Part shown: piece after piece, positions 10,255-18,907 of the stretch
Layout of the letters: every line of letters starts with the position of its first letter
Numbering within the stretch: position 1 is the stretch's first letter
From: Pseudomonas yangonensis
GTDB taxonomy: Bacteria > Pseudomonadota > Gammaproteobacteria > Pseudomonadales > Pseudomonadaceae
Assembly: GCF_009932725.1 (NCBI RefSeq)
Contig: NZ_BLJU01000002.1
Location: 558,001-622,000, forward strand
Length of the DNA: 64,000 nt
Direction of reading: 5' to 3'
The notes under the pieces: generated by a model
The model's database searches: none
The model's input: the letters and a program-made list of their open reading frames with translations, nothing else
What the model was told of the DNA's origin: nothing
Translations under genes and position numbers: made by a program

Positions 10255-10785
10255 ATGGATGAGCAGCGCATCGAAACAGAACGCCTGACACTGCGCCCGC
10301 CGCAGCCGCAGGATGCCGACGAGGTGCAGCGCCTGGCCGGTGATTTTCGTATTGCCGATGTCACCCGCAGCATTCCCCATCCCTATCCGCCCGAGCTGGC
10401 GCAGCAGTGGATCGAACGCTGCGCGCAGGAGTGGGCCAGCGGCGCGGCGGCCAACTTCATCATCACCGAGTCGGGCAGCGGCCAGCTGGTCGGCAGCATT
10501 GCGCTGAAGGATATCGGCCGCGGCGAGGCCGAGGTGGGTTACTGGCTCGGCGTGCCGTACTGGAGCCGTGGCTATGCCAGCGAGGCCTGCAATGCACTGG
10601 TGGATTTCGCTTTCCGCCAGCTGCGTCTGCGCCGGTTGCATGCCAGCCATCTGGCGCGCAATCCGCAGTCCGGGCGTGTGCTGTTCAAGGCAGGATTTCG
10701 TCACCTCGGGCTGGGCCATAGCAAGTGCGGCAGCCAGGGCAAGGTCGAGCCGGTGGAGTTGTACGAGCGCGTTTGCGGCGAGTGA
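10255..10785 (+). CDS. GNAT acetyltransferase (RimJ/RimL-like)
   Basis: Predicted N-acetyltransferase of 176 residues in the RimJ/RimL-type branch of the GNAT superfamily, using acetyl-CoA. The opening IETERLTLRPPQPQDADEV and the acetyl-CoA segment GYWLGVPYWSRGYASEA (motif A, R/Q-x-x-G-x-G/A) are diagnostic. The later region reading LHASHLARNPQSGRVLFKAGF matches motif B. The acceptor (ribosomal protein N-terminus, small amine or antibiotic) cannot be told from sequence. It starts at ATG 10255 after GGGAGACGCAA. It converges on the minus-strand protease gene, only 12 bases away. Confidence 0.9.
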   Translation: MDEQRIETERLTLRPPQPQDADEVQRLAGDFRIADVTRSIPHPYPPELAQQWIERCAQEWASGAAANFIITESGSGQLVGSIALKDIGRGEAEVGYWLGVPYWSRGYASEACNALVDFAFRQLRLRRLHASHLARNPQSGRVLFKAGFRHLGLGHSKCGSQGKVEPVELYERVCGE

Positions 10786-10797
10786 TCCTCGGGTGGT

Positions 10798-12570
10798 TCA
10801 ACGCACCCGATCGCGACTCTGCACTGCCAGGTCCAGCGCCTTCTGCATATCCAGCCGTGCGGAACGGCCGACGTCCTTGTCGCTCAGTTCATAGTTGCGC
10901 TCGGACGGCAGGATGGGCGCTGTCAGGTCCTCGGCGTCCATCGGTTCGAAATCGTATTCGCCGCCGATGGTCATGGCGCTGCGCCTCAGCAGCATGCGCA
11001 CCTGCTCCGGTTGCAGGTCCGGGTTGATCGACAGCATGGCGGCGACCACGCCGGTCACCAGCGGGGTGGCGTAGGAAGTGCCGCAATGCACGTCGCCGGT
11101 GGCGTCCACTTCGCTGGTCGAAGCCTGAGCACAGGCGGCCGCGGTGATGTCGACGCGCATGTCGACGTTCGACGAGTTGCGTTTGACCACGTAGCCCGGG
11201 TCGTCTATTTCAACCTCGTCCTTCTTGCTGCGCTGGTGCCCGCCGACCACCAGCAGTTGTTCGGTGATGAAGGAGGAGGGCAGGCGGTACTCGTCTCTGC
11301 CGGAGTAGGAGGAGCCATTGCCGGCTGAGTTGATCACCATCACGTCAGGGTGTTCCTTGCGCAGCCAGAGGAAGAACTCCTCCAGCAACTCCTCGTAGCC
11401 ACTCATGGCGATGCCGGAGCGCACCAGCGAATCGATCTCGTCGCCTTCGACGTTGCGCGTGCCGACGCGGTGGATGCCCCAGCTCCAGTTGAGGACGCGT
11501 ACGCCGTCTTCCACCAGATTGACCGAGGCGGCGATATTGGCCGTGATTCCCGCATCCGAGTTGCGCTCGACTATGACGTCGAAGCCGTTGCTGGCCTTGT
11601 CCATCCCGCGCAGAAAACCGGTGTTGCCGCCCTTTTCCCAGTGCGCGGCGAGAATGCCGGCGACGGTGCTGCCATGGTTGTCCGGCTCGTCGGCGTCGCG
11701 CGCGTAGACGCAGGTGCGCGACTTGCCGTCCGGGCAGGCGCCCAGGTAGTCGGCAAAATCAGGCGCGTCGAAGTCGACGTTACGTTCGATCACGCCCACG
11801 CGGATGCGCTCGGCCTCGATGGGCGAGTCGCCTGCGGGAATGCGCCGCTGGTAGTAGTTCACCGCATCCATGAAACGGTTGGCGGCCCATTCCTCGGAGT
11901 TCTTTTCCGGTTTGCGTGCCGGCTTGCGCGCGGCTTCGCTCTCTTCGCCGCGCTCGGGGGCGCTTTCCTCCACGACCACGGCATCGACGCTGGTTTCGTT
12001 GCCGATACGCAGTACCAGCGCATCGCGCTCGGTAAGATCTTTCACTGGCAGGCGCAGCTGGTAGACGTTCAGCGGCGGGATGGCGCCGACCACCTTGGCG
12101 TCGTATTTCTTCGCCAGACGCTTGGCCTCGTCGAGGCCGTCGTGGCTTTCCTCGATCAGCAGGCTGACCAGATCGACGTAGGTGGTCAGACCGTCCATGT
12201 TCTTCGCCACTTCATCGGGGCCGGCGGCGAGCACATGGCTGCGATGCAGTGACAGCCATACCGGGTTGCTCGCGCGGGCGCCGTCTGCCAGCCACAGTGG
12301 CGCGCTGCGGTGTTCGTTGCTGTTGAGCCGCAGGCGCAGGGTGTCGCCGCTGCGTTGCACCGCCGAGGTGGGCAGGGTGTCGTCGCCGAGGTGCAGCTTG
12401 GGCAACGTCTGGCCAAGGCCACGCACCTGCATGCACCATTGCTGCTGTTCACTGGCAAGCAGATCGCCACAGCGTTGCAGACTCTGGATGCGCAAAGCTT
12501 CCTGCGCATCGGCAAGCGGGCTGAGCACAGCCATGACGAGAGCGGACAGAAGAACGCGGTTGGGCAGCAT
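10798..12570 (-). CDS. S8 (subtilisin-like) serine protease with altered Asp motif
   Basis: Exported subtilase-fold protein of 590 residues. The start at 12570 is chosen because it opens a clear signal peptide (about residues 1-22, cleavage after ADA). A prodomain-like region (about 120-200, with AKVVGAIPPLNVYQLRLP) is followed by a charged linker and the S8 domain. The His motif HGSTVAG (H299), the oxyanion NSAGN (N418) and the Ser motif CGTSYATP (S499) are intact. The Asp motif, normally VIDTG, reads VIERN, with Glu at 262. It may be an active variant or a degenerate protease. It is divergent from the acyltransferase-like gene at 12741. Confidence 0.85.
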   Translation of the reverse strand: MLPNRVLLSALVMAVLSPLADAQEALRIQSLQRCGDLLASEQQQWCMQVRGLGQTLPKLHLGDDTLPTSAVQRSGDTLRLRLNSNEHRSAPLWLADGARASNPVWLSLHRSHVLAAGPDEVAKNMDGLTTYVDLVSLLIEESHDGLDEAKRLAKKYDAKVVGAIPPLNVYQLRLPVKDLTERDALVLRIGNETSVDAVVVEESAPERGEESEAARKPARKPEKNSEEWAANRFMDAVNYYQRRIPAGDSPIEAERIRVGVIERNVDFDAPDFADYLGACPDGKSRTCVYARDADEPDNHGSTVAGILAAHWEKGGNTGFLRGMDKASNGFDVIVERNSDAGITANIAASVNLVEDGVRVLNWSWGIHRVGTRNVEGDEIDSLVRSGIAMSGYEELLEEFFLWLRKEHPDVMVINSAGNGSSYSGRDEYRLPSSFITEQLLVVGGHQRSKKDEVEIDDPGYVVKRNSSNVDMRVDITAAACAQASTSEVDATGDVHCGTSYATPLVTGVVAAMLSINPDLQPEQVRMLLRRSAMTIGGEYDFEPMDAEDLTAPILPSERNYELSDKDVGRSARLDMQKALDLAVQSRDRVR

Positions 12571-12740
12571 GGGGGCGGGGCCTCCGTGGCGGATGTTCAG
12601 CTTTTCCGACTTTTTTCGGCCGCTTTCGTTCAGCTTGGGTGCGTGCGCTCGGTCGCTGTGAATCCTTGTGGCAGTGGCGCCGTTGCGCCTGATTTTGGTT
12701 ATAGTATTACGTTTCAATCACGTACTACTCGAAGCCTTAC

Positions 12741-13880
12741 ATGCCCTCCAATCGTCTGCTTTCGATCGATGCCCTGCGCGGCTTGGTCATCCTCTTCATG
12801 CTGCTCGATCACGTTCGCGAAACCTTCTACCTGCATCAGCAGGTTGGCGACCCCATGGATGTAACTGCCACGGAACCGGCGCTGTTCTTCAGCCGCACCC
12901 TGGCGCATCTGTGCGCGCCGGTGTTCATCCTGCTCACCGGGCTTTCGGCCTTTCTCTACGGGGAAAAGCAGATGAGCCGCACGGCGACCAGCGCCTTTCT
13001 GTTCAAGCGCGGGCTTTTCCTGGTGGTGCTGGAATTCACCCTGGTCAACTTCGCCTGGACCTTCCAGTTCCCGCCCACGGTGATCTACCTGCAGGTGATC
13101 TGGGCCATCGGCCTGAGCATGCTGGCGCTGTCCCTGCTGCTATGGCTGCCGCGCGCGTTGCTGGCCGTGCTGGGCCTGATGCTGGTGGCCGGGCACAACC
13201 TCCTCGACGGGATGCACTTCGGTGTCGAGTCGGCCATGCACATCCCCTGGGCGATCCTGCATGACCGTGGCTGGCTCGAGTTTTCCGAGTCGCTGCGTCT
13301 GCGTACCTCTTACCCCCTGTTGCCGTGGATCGGTGTGATTGCCCTGGGCTATGTGATCGGTCCCTGGTTCCGCAGCTCGCGCGACCCTCGGCAACGTCTG
13401 CAATGGCTGCAGTTGTCTGGGTTCGGCGCGCTGGCGTTGTTCGTGGTGCTGCGCCTGGTCAACGGCTATGGCGAGAAACCCTGGACGGTCGGGGAGAGCG
13501 GGCTGCAGACACTGATGAGCCTGCTCAACATCACCAAGTACCCGCCGTCGCTGCTGTTCCTGGCGCTGACGCTGGGCATTGGCCTGCTACTGCTGGCTGC
13601 TTTCGAGCGCCGCAATGAGGGGCGCATGGTGCACACGCTAGCCGTGTTCGGCAGTGCGCCGATGTTCTTCTATCTGCTGCACCTGTATGTGCTGAAGCTG
13701 CTCTACATCGCCGCGTTCGCCCTCTGGGGCGCAAACCAGGGGCATTATTTCGGCTTCGCCTCGATGGTCTGGGTCTGGGCCGCGACAGTGGTGTTGGCCG
13801 TGTTGCTGTTCCCGCCAACGCAATGGTTCGCGAGGCTCAAGGCGCAGCGTCGCGACATTCGCTGGCTGAAGTACTTCTGA
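12741..13880 (+). CDS. DUF1624/HGSNAT-like multi-spanning membrane protein
   Basis: Integral membrane protein of 379 residues with about nine hydrophobic segments. The N-terminus RLLSIDALRGLVILFMLLDHVRE and the early histidine resemble the heparan-alpha-glucosaminide N-acetyltransferase catalytic domain (DUF1624). That family moves acyl groups across membranes, but substrate and activity are unknown for bacterial members. The start ATG 12741 lacks a strong ribosome-binding site. It is divergent from the S8 protease gene with 170 bases between. A clear intrinsic terminator (13892-13920) ends the unit. Confidence 0.82.
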   Translation: MPSNRLLSIDALRGLVILFMLLDHVRETFYLHQQVGDPMDVTATEPALFFSRTLAHLCAPVFILLTGLSAFLYGEKQMSRTATSAFLFKRGLFLVVLEFTLVNFAWTFQFPPTVIYLQVIWAIGLSMLALSLLLWLPRALLAVLGLMLVAGHNLLDGMHFGVESAMHIPWAILHDRGWLEFSESLRLRTSYPLLPWIGVIALGYVIGPWFRSSRDPRQRLQWLQLSGFGALALFVVLRLVNGYGEKPWTVGESGLQTLMSLLNITKYPPSLLFLALTLGIGLLLLAAFERRNEGRMVHTLAVFGSAPMFFYLLHLYVLKLLYIAAFALWGANQGHYFGFASMVWVWAATVVLAVLLFPPTQWFARLKAQRRDIRWLKYF

Positions 13881-13891
13881 TCAGCAAATAG

Positions 13892-13920
13892 AAAAGGCCA
13901 GGGTTCTTCCCTGGCCTTTT
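13892..13920 (+). terminator. Intrinsic terminator, bidirectional
   Basis: Stem AAAAGGCCAGGG/CCCTGGCCTTTT with a TTCTT loop lies between convergent genes. The A-tract and T-tract on both sides let it serve both the upstream acyltransferase-like gene and the minus-strand TonB receptor gene. Confidence 0.85.
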
Positions 13921-13960
13921 CATTCGAGGTTCTGGCGCACCTGTGCGCGGCGTGTTGGGC

Positions 13961-16012
13961 TTACAGCTTCATGTTCACCGACAGATAGGCCGAGCGGCCC
14001 GGCGCCGGGGAGAACATCGGCTGGTCGTCACCGCCCCAGAAGAAGTTGTCGAACCACACGTACTCATACTCGCGATCGGTCAGGTTCTTCAGCTGCAGGT
14101 CGAGGCTGGTGGTCGCGGAGACCTGATAGCGCACGTTGGCATCGAGCACCGCGAAGCCGCCGTACTTGCCCTGTTCGTTGAGCGTGTCGATGTAGTAGTC
14201 GCCCTGGGCGCGGGCTTGCAGGCCGAAGCGCCAGGCGTCGTTGAACTGGTAATCGACACCGGCATTGCTGATGTAGCGCGGGGTGGAGATCACTTCGTTA
14301 CCTGCCAGGGAGCGACCGCCGTCGGTGAAGGCGCTGCGTACCTTGGCTTGCTGGATGGCGTGCGAGCCCCATACCGTCCACTGCTGGTTGAGTTGCGCGG
14401 TGATCTGCATGTCGACACCGCGGCGGCGGGTTTCGCCGAGGCCGACCGTGGTACCGGTCGCGGGCATGTTGGAAACCTCGTCGGTGGCGTCCTGCTGCCA
14501 TACGGCGATCCGCGCCTCGGAGCCGGCGAAGGGCTTGAACTTCACGCCCACTTCCTTGCCGGTGTTGATCGAGGGCTTGTACGCAGCCTGGCCGGCGGTC
14601 ATGTAAGCCGGGCCCTCCGAACCCGTGAGAATCTGGAAGGTACGGCCCCAGTTGGCATATACGTTCATGTCCGGGGTGATGCTGTACACCACGCTGAGCT
14701 TGGGTTGCTCGATCCAGCCGTAGTCCTGCAGCTTGGCTTTCTCACCGCTCATCAACTCGGTGTTGCCGGAAAACTTGTCCACCCGGTAGGCCGGGATGAT
14801 CTTCAGTTTTTCGATGGGCTGGATGATCGCCTGAGCGTAGGCACCGGTGTTGTACAGCGTGTAGCTGTCATCGTTCTGCGTACGTGCCGGCGGCGCGTCG
14901 AAGTCGGTGGGGATGCCGAAGTTGTAGCGATAGCGGCGGTACTCGTTGTTCTGCTGCTCGTAGTTGACGCCACCATCAAGGGTGAGCATCTCGTGGGCGC
15001 GCCAGGTCAGGTTGCTCAGCACGCCGGTCTGCCGTTCCTGCCACTGGCGGCGCTGGCGTGGGGCGTTGCCGACCGGGTAGTCGGTGAAGGTCACGGTGCG
15101 GTCATCGTCGTAGCTGTTGTAGTACAGCTTGTTGCTCAGGCTCAGGTCGTCGCTGAGCTGGAAATCTGCATGCCCGCTGAGGTGCTTCATGTCGCGGTCG
15201 TCGCCGTCGTTGGCGTTCTTCGCTGGCGACTGCGTGCGGCTGGCAGCCAGTTGCCGGGCGGTGAGAAAGCCCGGTTCCTCGGCTTCGTGATGATAGAGGC
15301 GGGCGACCACACCGAGCTTCATGGTCTGCTCGTCATCGGTGACGAACCACTTGCCGCCCAGTGAGTATTTGTTGGAGTCGCTGTGGTCGCGGAAGCCGTC
15401 GGAGTCCTGCTTGGCCAGGAAGTAGTTCTGCGCGAAATTGCCTTCTTCATGGCCGACCGCCAGCTGGAATTCGCGGGTGTTGAAGCTGCCGTAGGTCAGG
15501 CGGCCATCGGTGTAGTTGCCGCCCTGACGGGTGACGAAGTTGATGTTGCCGCCAATGTTGTGCAGGCCGTAGCGCGGATCGTTGGTGCCGCGCACCACCT
15601 CGATGTAGTCGATGTCCAGCGGGAAGACCATGTCGATGAAGCGCTGGTTGCCGCTGTTGACGTTGCTCGGCACGCCGTCGATCAGGGTCTTGATGCCGTT
15701 GATATAACCCTCGCCATTGAAGGCGCGGAAGGTCACCTTGCCCGATTCGGCGCCCATGCGCGTCTCGGTCAGCTGGATACCGGGCATCTGGCCCACCAGC
15801 TCCCAGCTGTTCATCACGGTTTTGTCCTCGATCTTGTCGCTGCCCATGATGTCGACCGAGGTCAGGATATTGTCGGTGCGCAGCGTGCCGGTGGCGTCCG
15901 GGGTGACGTAGACCGAGCCGAGCGAGACGGTGGAATTGCCGGAGGAGGCTGCATGGATCTGAGGCGCGACCAGTGCGGTCATGACGGCGAGGGAGGCCGA
16001 AGTGGCTTTCAT
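13961..16012 (-). CDS. TonB-dependent outer-membrane receptor, probably zinc-regulated
   Basis: Outer-membrane receptor of 683 residues that would import a metal or metal complex using TonB energy. The signal peptide (about residues 1-21, cleaved after IHA) is followed by a short TonB-box-like segment (GSVYVTP), a plug domain with IEVVRGTNDPRYGLHNIGGNI and a beta barrel ending SVNMKL. No N-terminal signalling domain is present, so it is not a FpvA-type transducer. A Zur-box-like palindrome lies at 16147-16159 upstream, which suggests zinc control like ZnuD/PA0781. The start at 16012 has AGGAA 8 bases upstream. A siderophore role cannot be excluded. Confidence 0.88.
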   Translation of the reverse strand: MKATSASLAVMTALVAPQIHAASSGNSTVSLGSVYVTPDATGTLRTDNILTSVDIMGSDKIEDKTVMNSWELVGQMPGIQLTETRMGAESGKVTFRAFNGEGYINGIKTLIDGVPSNVNSGNQRFIDMVFPLDIDYIEVVRGTNDPRYGLHNIGGNINFVTRQGGNYTDGRLTYGSFNTREFQLAVGHEEGNFAQNYFLAKQDSDGFRDHSDSNKYSLGGKWFVTDDEQTMKLGVVARLYHHEAEEPGFLTARQLAASRTQSPAKNANDGDDRDMKHLSGHADFQLSDDLSLSNKLYYNSYDDDRTVTFTDYPVGNAPRQRRQWQERQTGVLSNLTWRAHEMLTLDGGVNYEQQNNEYRRYRYNFGIPTDFDAPPARTQNDDSYTLYNTGAYAQAIIQPIEKLKIIPAYRVDKFSGNTELMSGEKAKLQDYGWIEQPKLSVVYSITPDMNVYANWGRTFQILTGSEGPAYMTAGQAAYKPSINTGKEVGVKFKPFAGSEARIAVWQQDATDEVSNMPATGTTVGLGETRRRGVDMQITAQLNQQWTVWGSHAIQQAKVRSAFTDGGRSLAGNEVISTPRYISNAGVDYQFNDAWRFGLQARAQGDYYIDTLNEQGKYGGFAVLDANVRYQVSATTSLDLQLKNLTDREYEYVWFDNFFWGGDDQPMFSPAPGRSAYLSVNMKL

Positions 16013-16613
16013 GGGTATTCCTAGCGTTGCGTTTTCTAAGTGTCGGGAGGTTGTTGCGTTGGCCTGCAGCGCGGGCTGGCGAATCTCCAGCCGCAGCGAG
16101 ATGTCCGGTTGTGCCGGAGCGTTGCCAATTATGCGGTGATAAAGATGTTATATCATAACGATTTTGTGGCGGGCGGCCAGCCTTAAAGCCCCGTGGCCGG
16201 CACACGCGGATACTCAGGCTAGACGCCTCGGTCACCTGGTGGCGCTGCAACGCCACCGACGTTGACCTGAACGGCATACCGGAGCCAGTCCGTCATGAGC
16301 GTCGGGCAAAATTTCTGAATTACCAGCAGATGGATGCGCAGGGCTGACAGCCGTACGCCTGGGGGCGGGGATTGCAGCGGTGTTCAGTCAGGCGAGCCTG
16401 GAACTGGCCAGGCGCGACGCCGCGCGCTTTCAGAGCCAACTGGCCAGTCGATCAAGCCAGCAGCCAGGAGAGCCGATCTGCCTGGCCGCCAGCGTTGGCA
16501 TCTTAACGCTCGATGCAAGCGGCGAAACTGCCTCGTCGCGCAGCGACATCGCCCTGTGCTGCGTCAGGCGCGGCGGGCGAAATCGCCTTGAGCACTTTTG
16601 ATGGCCGACTCGA
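16013..16613. other. Intergenic region before the TonB receptor gene
   Basis: About 600 bases without a supported gene. The first 150 bases hold the receptor's leader and the Zur-like site. From about 16170 to 16613 only short frames with no ribosome-binding site, no family resemblance and atypical composition are seen. Nothing else was recognised. Confidence 0.6.
16147..16159. promoter_or_regulatory. Zur-box-like palindrome
   Basis: The sequence GTTATATCATAAC is close to the gammaproteobacterial Zur operator core GTTATAnnATAAC and is flanked by an AT-rich block in a GC-rich region. It lies 135 bases upstream of the TonB receptor start, where a promoter would be expected. Binding by Zur is inferred from the match only. 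Confidence 0.65.
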
Positions 16614-17174
16614 TCAAGCCGCCCGCAACGCCTGGCTGATCGCATCGTTGAACGCAGGAATGTCGTCCGGGTTGCGTGAGGTGATCAGCGTCCAGTTCTG
16701 CCCCGGGCACACCTGCACTTCGGCGTCTACCCAGCTGGCGCCGGCGTTGGCCAGGTCCAGGCGCACGCTGGAATAGGAGGTCATCACCTTACCCGGCACC
16801 ACGCCGGCATCGATCAGCAGCCAGGGCCCGTGGCAGATCGCCGCGACCGTCTTGCCGGCAGCCTTGAACTCCTGAACCAGGCGCTGGGCATCCTCGTCCT
16901 GGCGCAGGTTGTCGGCATTCACCGTGCCGCCGGGGATCACCAGCAAGTCGTAATTCTCTGCGCTCTGCCCCTTGATCTGCGAGTCCGACTGCACGGTAAC
17001 GTCTTTCTCGCTGTCCTTGAGCCAGGTTTCGGCCTCGCCACCCTTGACGCTGGCATGGGTGACGCTCGCTCCCTGATCCTTCAGGGCCTGCATCGGCTTG
17101 AGCAGCTCGTCGCGCTCGATGCCACTGTTGGCGGTGATAAACAGCACCTTTTTGCCTTGCAGATTCGAACTCAT
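16614..17174 (-). CDS. PfpI/DJ-1-family protein (type 1 amidotransferase-like)
   Basis: Cytoplasmic protein of 186 residues in the PfpI/YhbO branch of the DJ-1 superfamily. Members have been reported as proteases, glyoxalases or deglycases linked to stress resistance; the real activity here is unknown. The nucleophile elbow AAICHGPWLLIDAG carries the catalytic Cys followed by His, and VIPGGTVNADNLR supplies the acidic partner region. The start at 17174 is chosen because GCGGAGG lies 8 bases upstream and the protein then begins MSSNLQGKKVLFI as typical; the frame remains open further upstream but lacks support. Confidence 0.9.
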   Translation of the reverse strand: MSSNLQGKKVLFITANSGIERDELLKPMQALKDQGASVTHASVKGGEAETWLKDSEKDVTVQSDSQIKGQSAENYDLLVIPGGTVNADNLRQDEDAQRLVQEFKAAGKTVAAICHGPWLLIDAGVVPGKVMTSYSSVRLDLANAGASWVDAEVQVCPGQNWTLITSRNPDDIPAFNDAISQALRAA

Positions 17175-17482
17175 GATCGATACCTCCGCTGATGCGCCGC
17201 ACGGACGCGATGAGTGGCCGCGTGGGTGAACGCGGCATGTATCAGGATTGAAAGGTTCGAGACGCAGAAGTTCGAATTGATTACCCCAGGGTTCGACACA
17301 AGCAGGTGTATGACGCGAATACGAAAAATCCCGGCTTGGGGTTGAGCACTGCGGAGAGAAAACCGGTGACGCGCCTGCCTGTCGGCGAATGCCGGTGCCG
17401 CTCGACAGCCGTGAAGACTCTTCGAACTCGACACTGTGCTCGGCCTCTACTGATCGACGACAGTGAACAGGGGGAGACGTGA

Positions 17483-18223
17483 ATGACGACCAAGCACGCG
17501 GTAATCCATCGCATGGTGATGAAGGACCATATCTGTCCATTCGGCCTGAAGGCCTTGCACCTGCTTCGTCATGAAGGTTACGAGGTCGAGGATCATTGGC
17601 TGCGTGATCGTGAGCAAACCGACGCGTTTAAAGCGGCGCATCAGGTCGACAGTACGCCACAGATTTTCATCGAAGGGCAGCGTATCGGCGGCTATGACGA
17701 GTTGCGCCGGCATCTGGGTAAGGGCGGACAATCCTCGTTGTCCGTCTATCAGCCGGTAGTGGTGGTATTTGCCATGGCCGGAGTGTTGGCCTTGGCGCTT
17801 AGTTGGGTGGCTTTCGGCTCCTTGCTGCAGGCGCGCATTCTGCAGTGGTTCGTGGCCATCAGCATGTGTCTGCTGGCAATGCTCAAGCTCAGGGATCTGG
17901 AGAGCTTCAGCAATACCTTTCTTGGCTACGATCTGCTCGCGCGTCGCTATGTCCCCTACGCCTCTTTCTATCCCTTCGCGGAGGCGTTGGCCGGTGTGCT
18001 CATGGTCGCGGGCGCACTGATCTGGTTGGCGGCACCACTGGCCATTTTCATCGGCGCCATAGGCTCTGTTTCGGTGTTCTATGCGGTTTACATCCAGAAG
18101 CGGGAGCTGAAGTGCGCGTGTGTGGGCGGTGACAGCAGTGTTCCGCTCGGCCCTGTCTCACTGGGCGAGAACCTGCTGATGCTGTTGATGGGGGGCTGGA
18201 TGCTCTATGGCTACAGTGCCTGA
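17483..18223 (+). CDS. Glutaredoxin fused to a MauE/DoxX-like membrane domain
   Basis: Fusion protein of 246 residues. Residues 1 to about 80 form a glutaredoxin domain with the active site CPFG, a monothiol-type variant lacking the second Cys, and the TPQIFIEGQRIGGYDEL glutathione-binding region. Residues about 90-245 hold four or five membrane segments resembling MauE, with a Cys-rich loop ECACVGG-type (KCACVGGDSS) before the last helix. MauE homologues take part in periplasmic disulfide handling, so a membrane thiol relay is plausible. The start ATG at 17483 follows GGGGGAGACG. It overlaps the next gene by 17 bases. Confidence 0.85.
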   Translation: MTTKHAVIHRMVMKDHICPFGLKALHLLRHEGYEVEDHWLRDREQTDAFKAAHQVDSTPQIFIEGQRIGGYDELRRHLGKGGQSSLSVYQPVVVVFAMAGVLALALSWVAFGSLLQARILQWFVAISMCLLAMLKLRDLESFSNTFLGYDLLARRYVPYASFYPFAEALAGVLMVAGALIWLAAPLAIFIGAIGSVSVFYAVYIQKRELKCACVGGDSSVPLGPVSLGENLLMLLMGGWMLYGYSA

Positions 18224-18866
18224 CCTTGCCCCGTCAGCCAGGCCTGCAGCAGCACTTGCCCTGTTGGGCATGGGTATCGCAGTGCTGGCCCTTGCAGGCA
18301 TGGCGCCTCAGGACAGGGTGAGTTGGGCGCTGGAAAGTGCGCTGCCCCTCCTGTTGCTACTCGGACTCAGCATCGCCTGGCCCTGGCTGCGCTTGTCGAC
18401 CGGCGCCTATCTGGCGATCCTGGCGCTGCTGGTAGTTCACGAGCTGGGTGCGCATTACAGCTATGCGAAGGTGCCCTATGACCAGTGGCTGCACAGCCTG
18501 AGCGGTCACTCACTGGATGACGCCATGGGCTGGAGGCGCAATCAGTATGACCGTCTGGTGCACTTCAGTTACGGCCTGCTGATCGCAGTACCGCTGCGCG
18601 AGCTGCTGCTGCGCCTGACCCCGATGCGTGGCGGCTGGCTGATTTTGCTGACCCTGAGCCTGGTGGTGTCCACTTCGGCGTTGTATGAACTGATCGAGTG
18701 GATCGGTGGCGCGTACTTGGGCGAGGACCAGGCCAGAGCATTCCTGGCCACTCAGCAGGACCCCTGGGACGCCCAGAAGGACATGGCACTTGCTCTTGGC
18801 GGTGCAATCCTGTGCTGCCTGATCGGCCTGGCTCGTAAGCGTCTGGGTTGGTCGAGCGCCCGTTGA
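18207..18866 (+). CDS. DUF2238 (YjdF-like) inner-membrane protein
   Basis: Membrane protein of 219 residues with about six predicted helices, resembling YjdF/DUF2238, a family without known function. Conserved features include LVVHELGAHYSY, YDRLVHFSYGLLIA and ALYELIEWIGG, whose buried His and Glu residues might bind a metal or cofactor. The ATG at 18207 overlaps the end of the glutaredoxin-MauE gene, so the two are probably translated together and may act together. It ends about 40 bases before the convergent SDR gene. Confidence 0.85.
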   Translation: MATVPDLAPSARPAAALALLGMGIAVLALAGMAPQDRVSWALESALPLLLLLGLSIAWPWLRLSTGAYLAILALLVVHELGAHYSYAKVPYDQWLHSLSGHSLDDAMGWRRNQYDRLVHFSYGLLIAVPLRELLLRLTPMRGGWLILLTLSLVVSTSALYELIEWIGGAYLGEDQARAFLATQQDPWDAQKDMALALGGAILCCLIGLARKRLGWSSAR

Positions 18867-18907
18867 GTCGCGCTGGCTGCAGGACGCCTGCAGCCAAGCG
18901 TGTTTTC

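Noticed and set aside
13943-15364. 473-codon plus-strand frame opposite the TonB receptor
   Set aside because: Antisense to a complete, recognisable receptor gene; composition is that of a mirrored frame.
16334-16591. Short plus-strand frame in the gap before the PfpI gene
   Set aside because: No ribosome-binding site, no family resemblance and biased composition; treated as non-coding.
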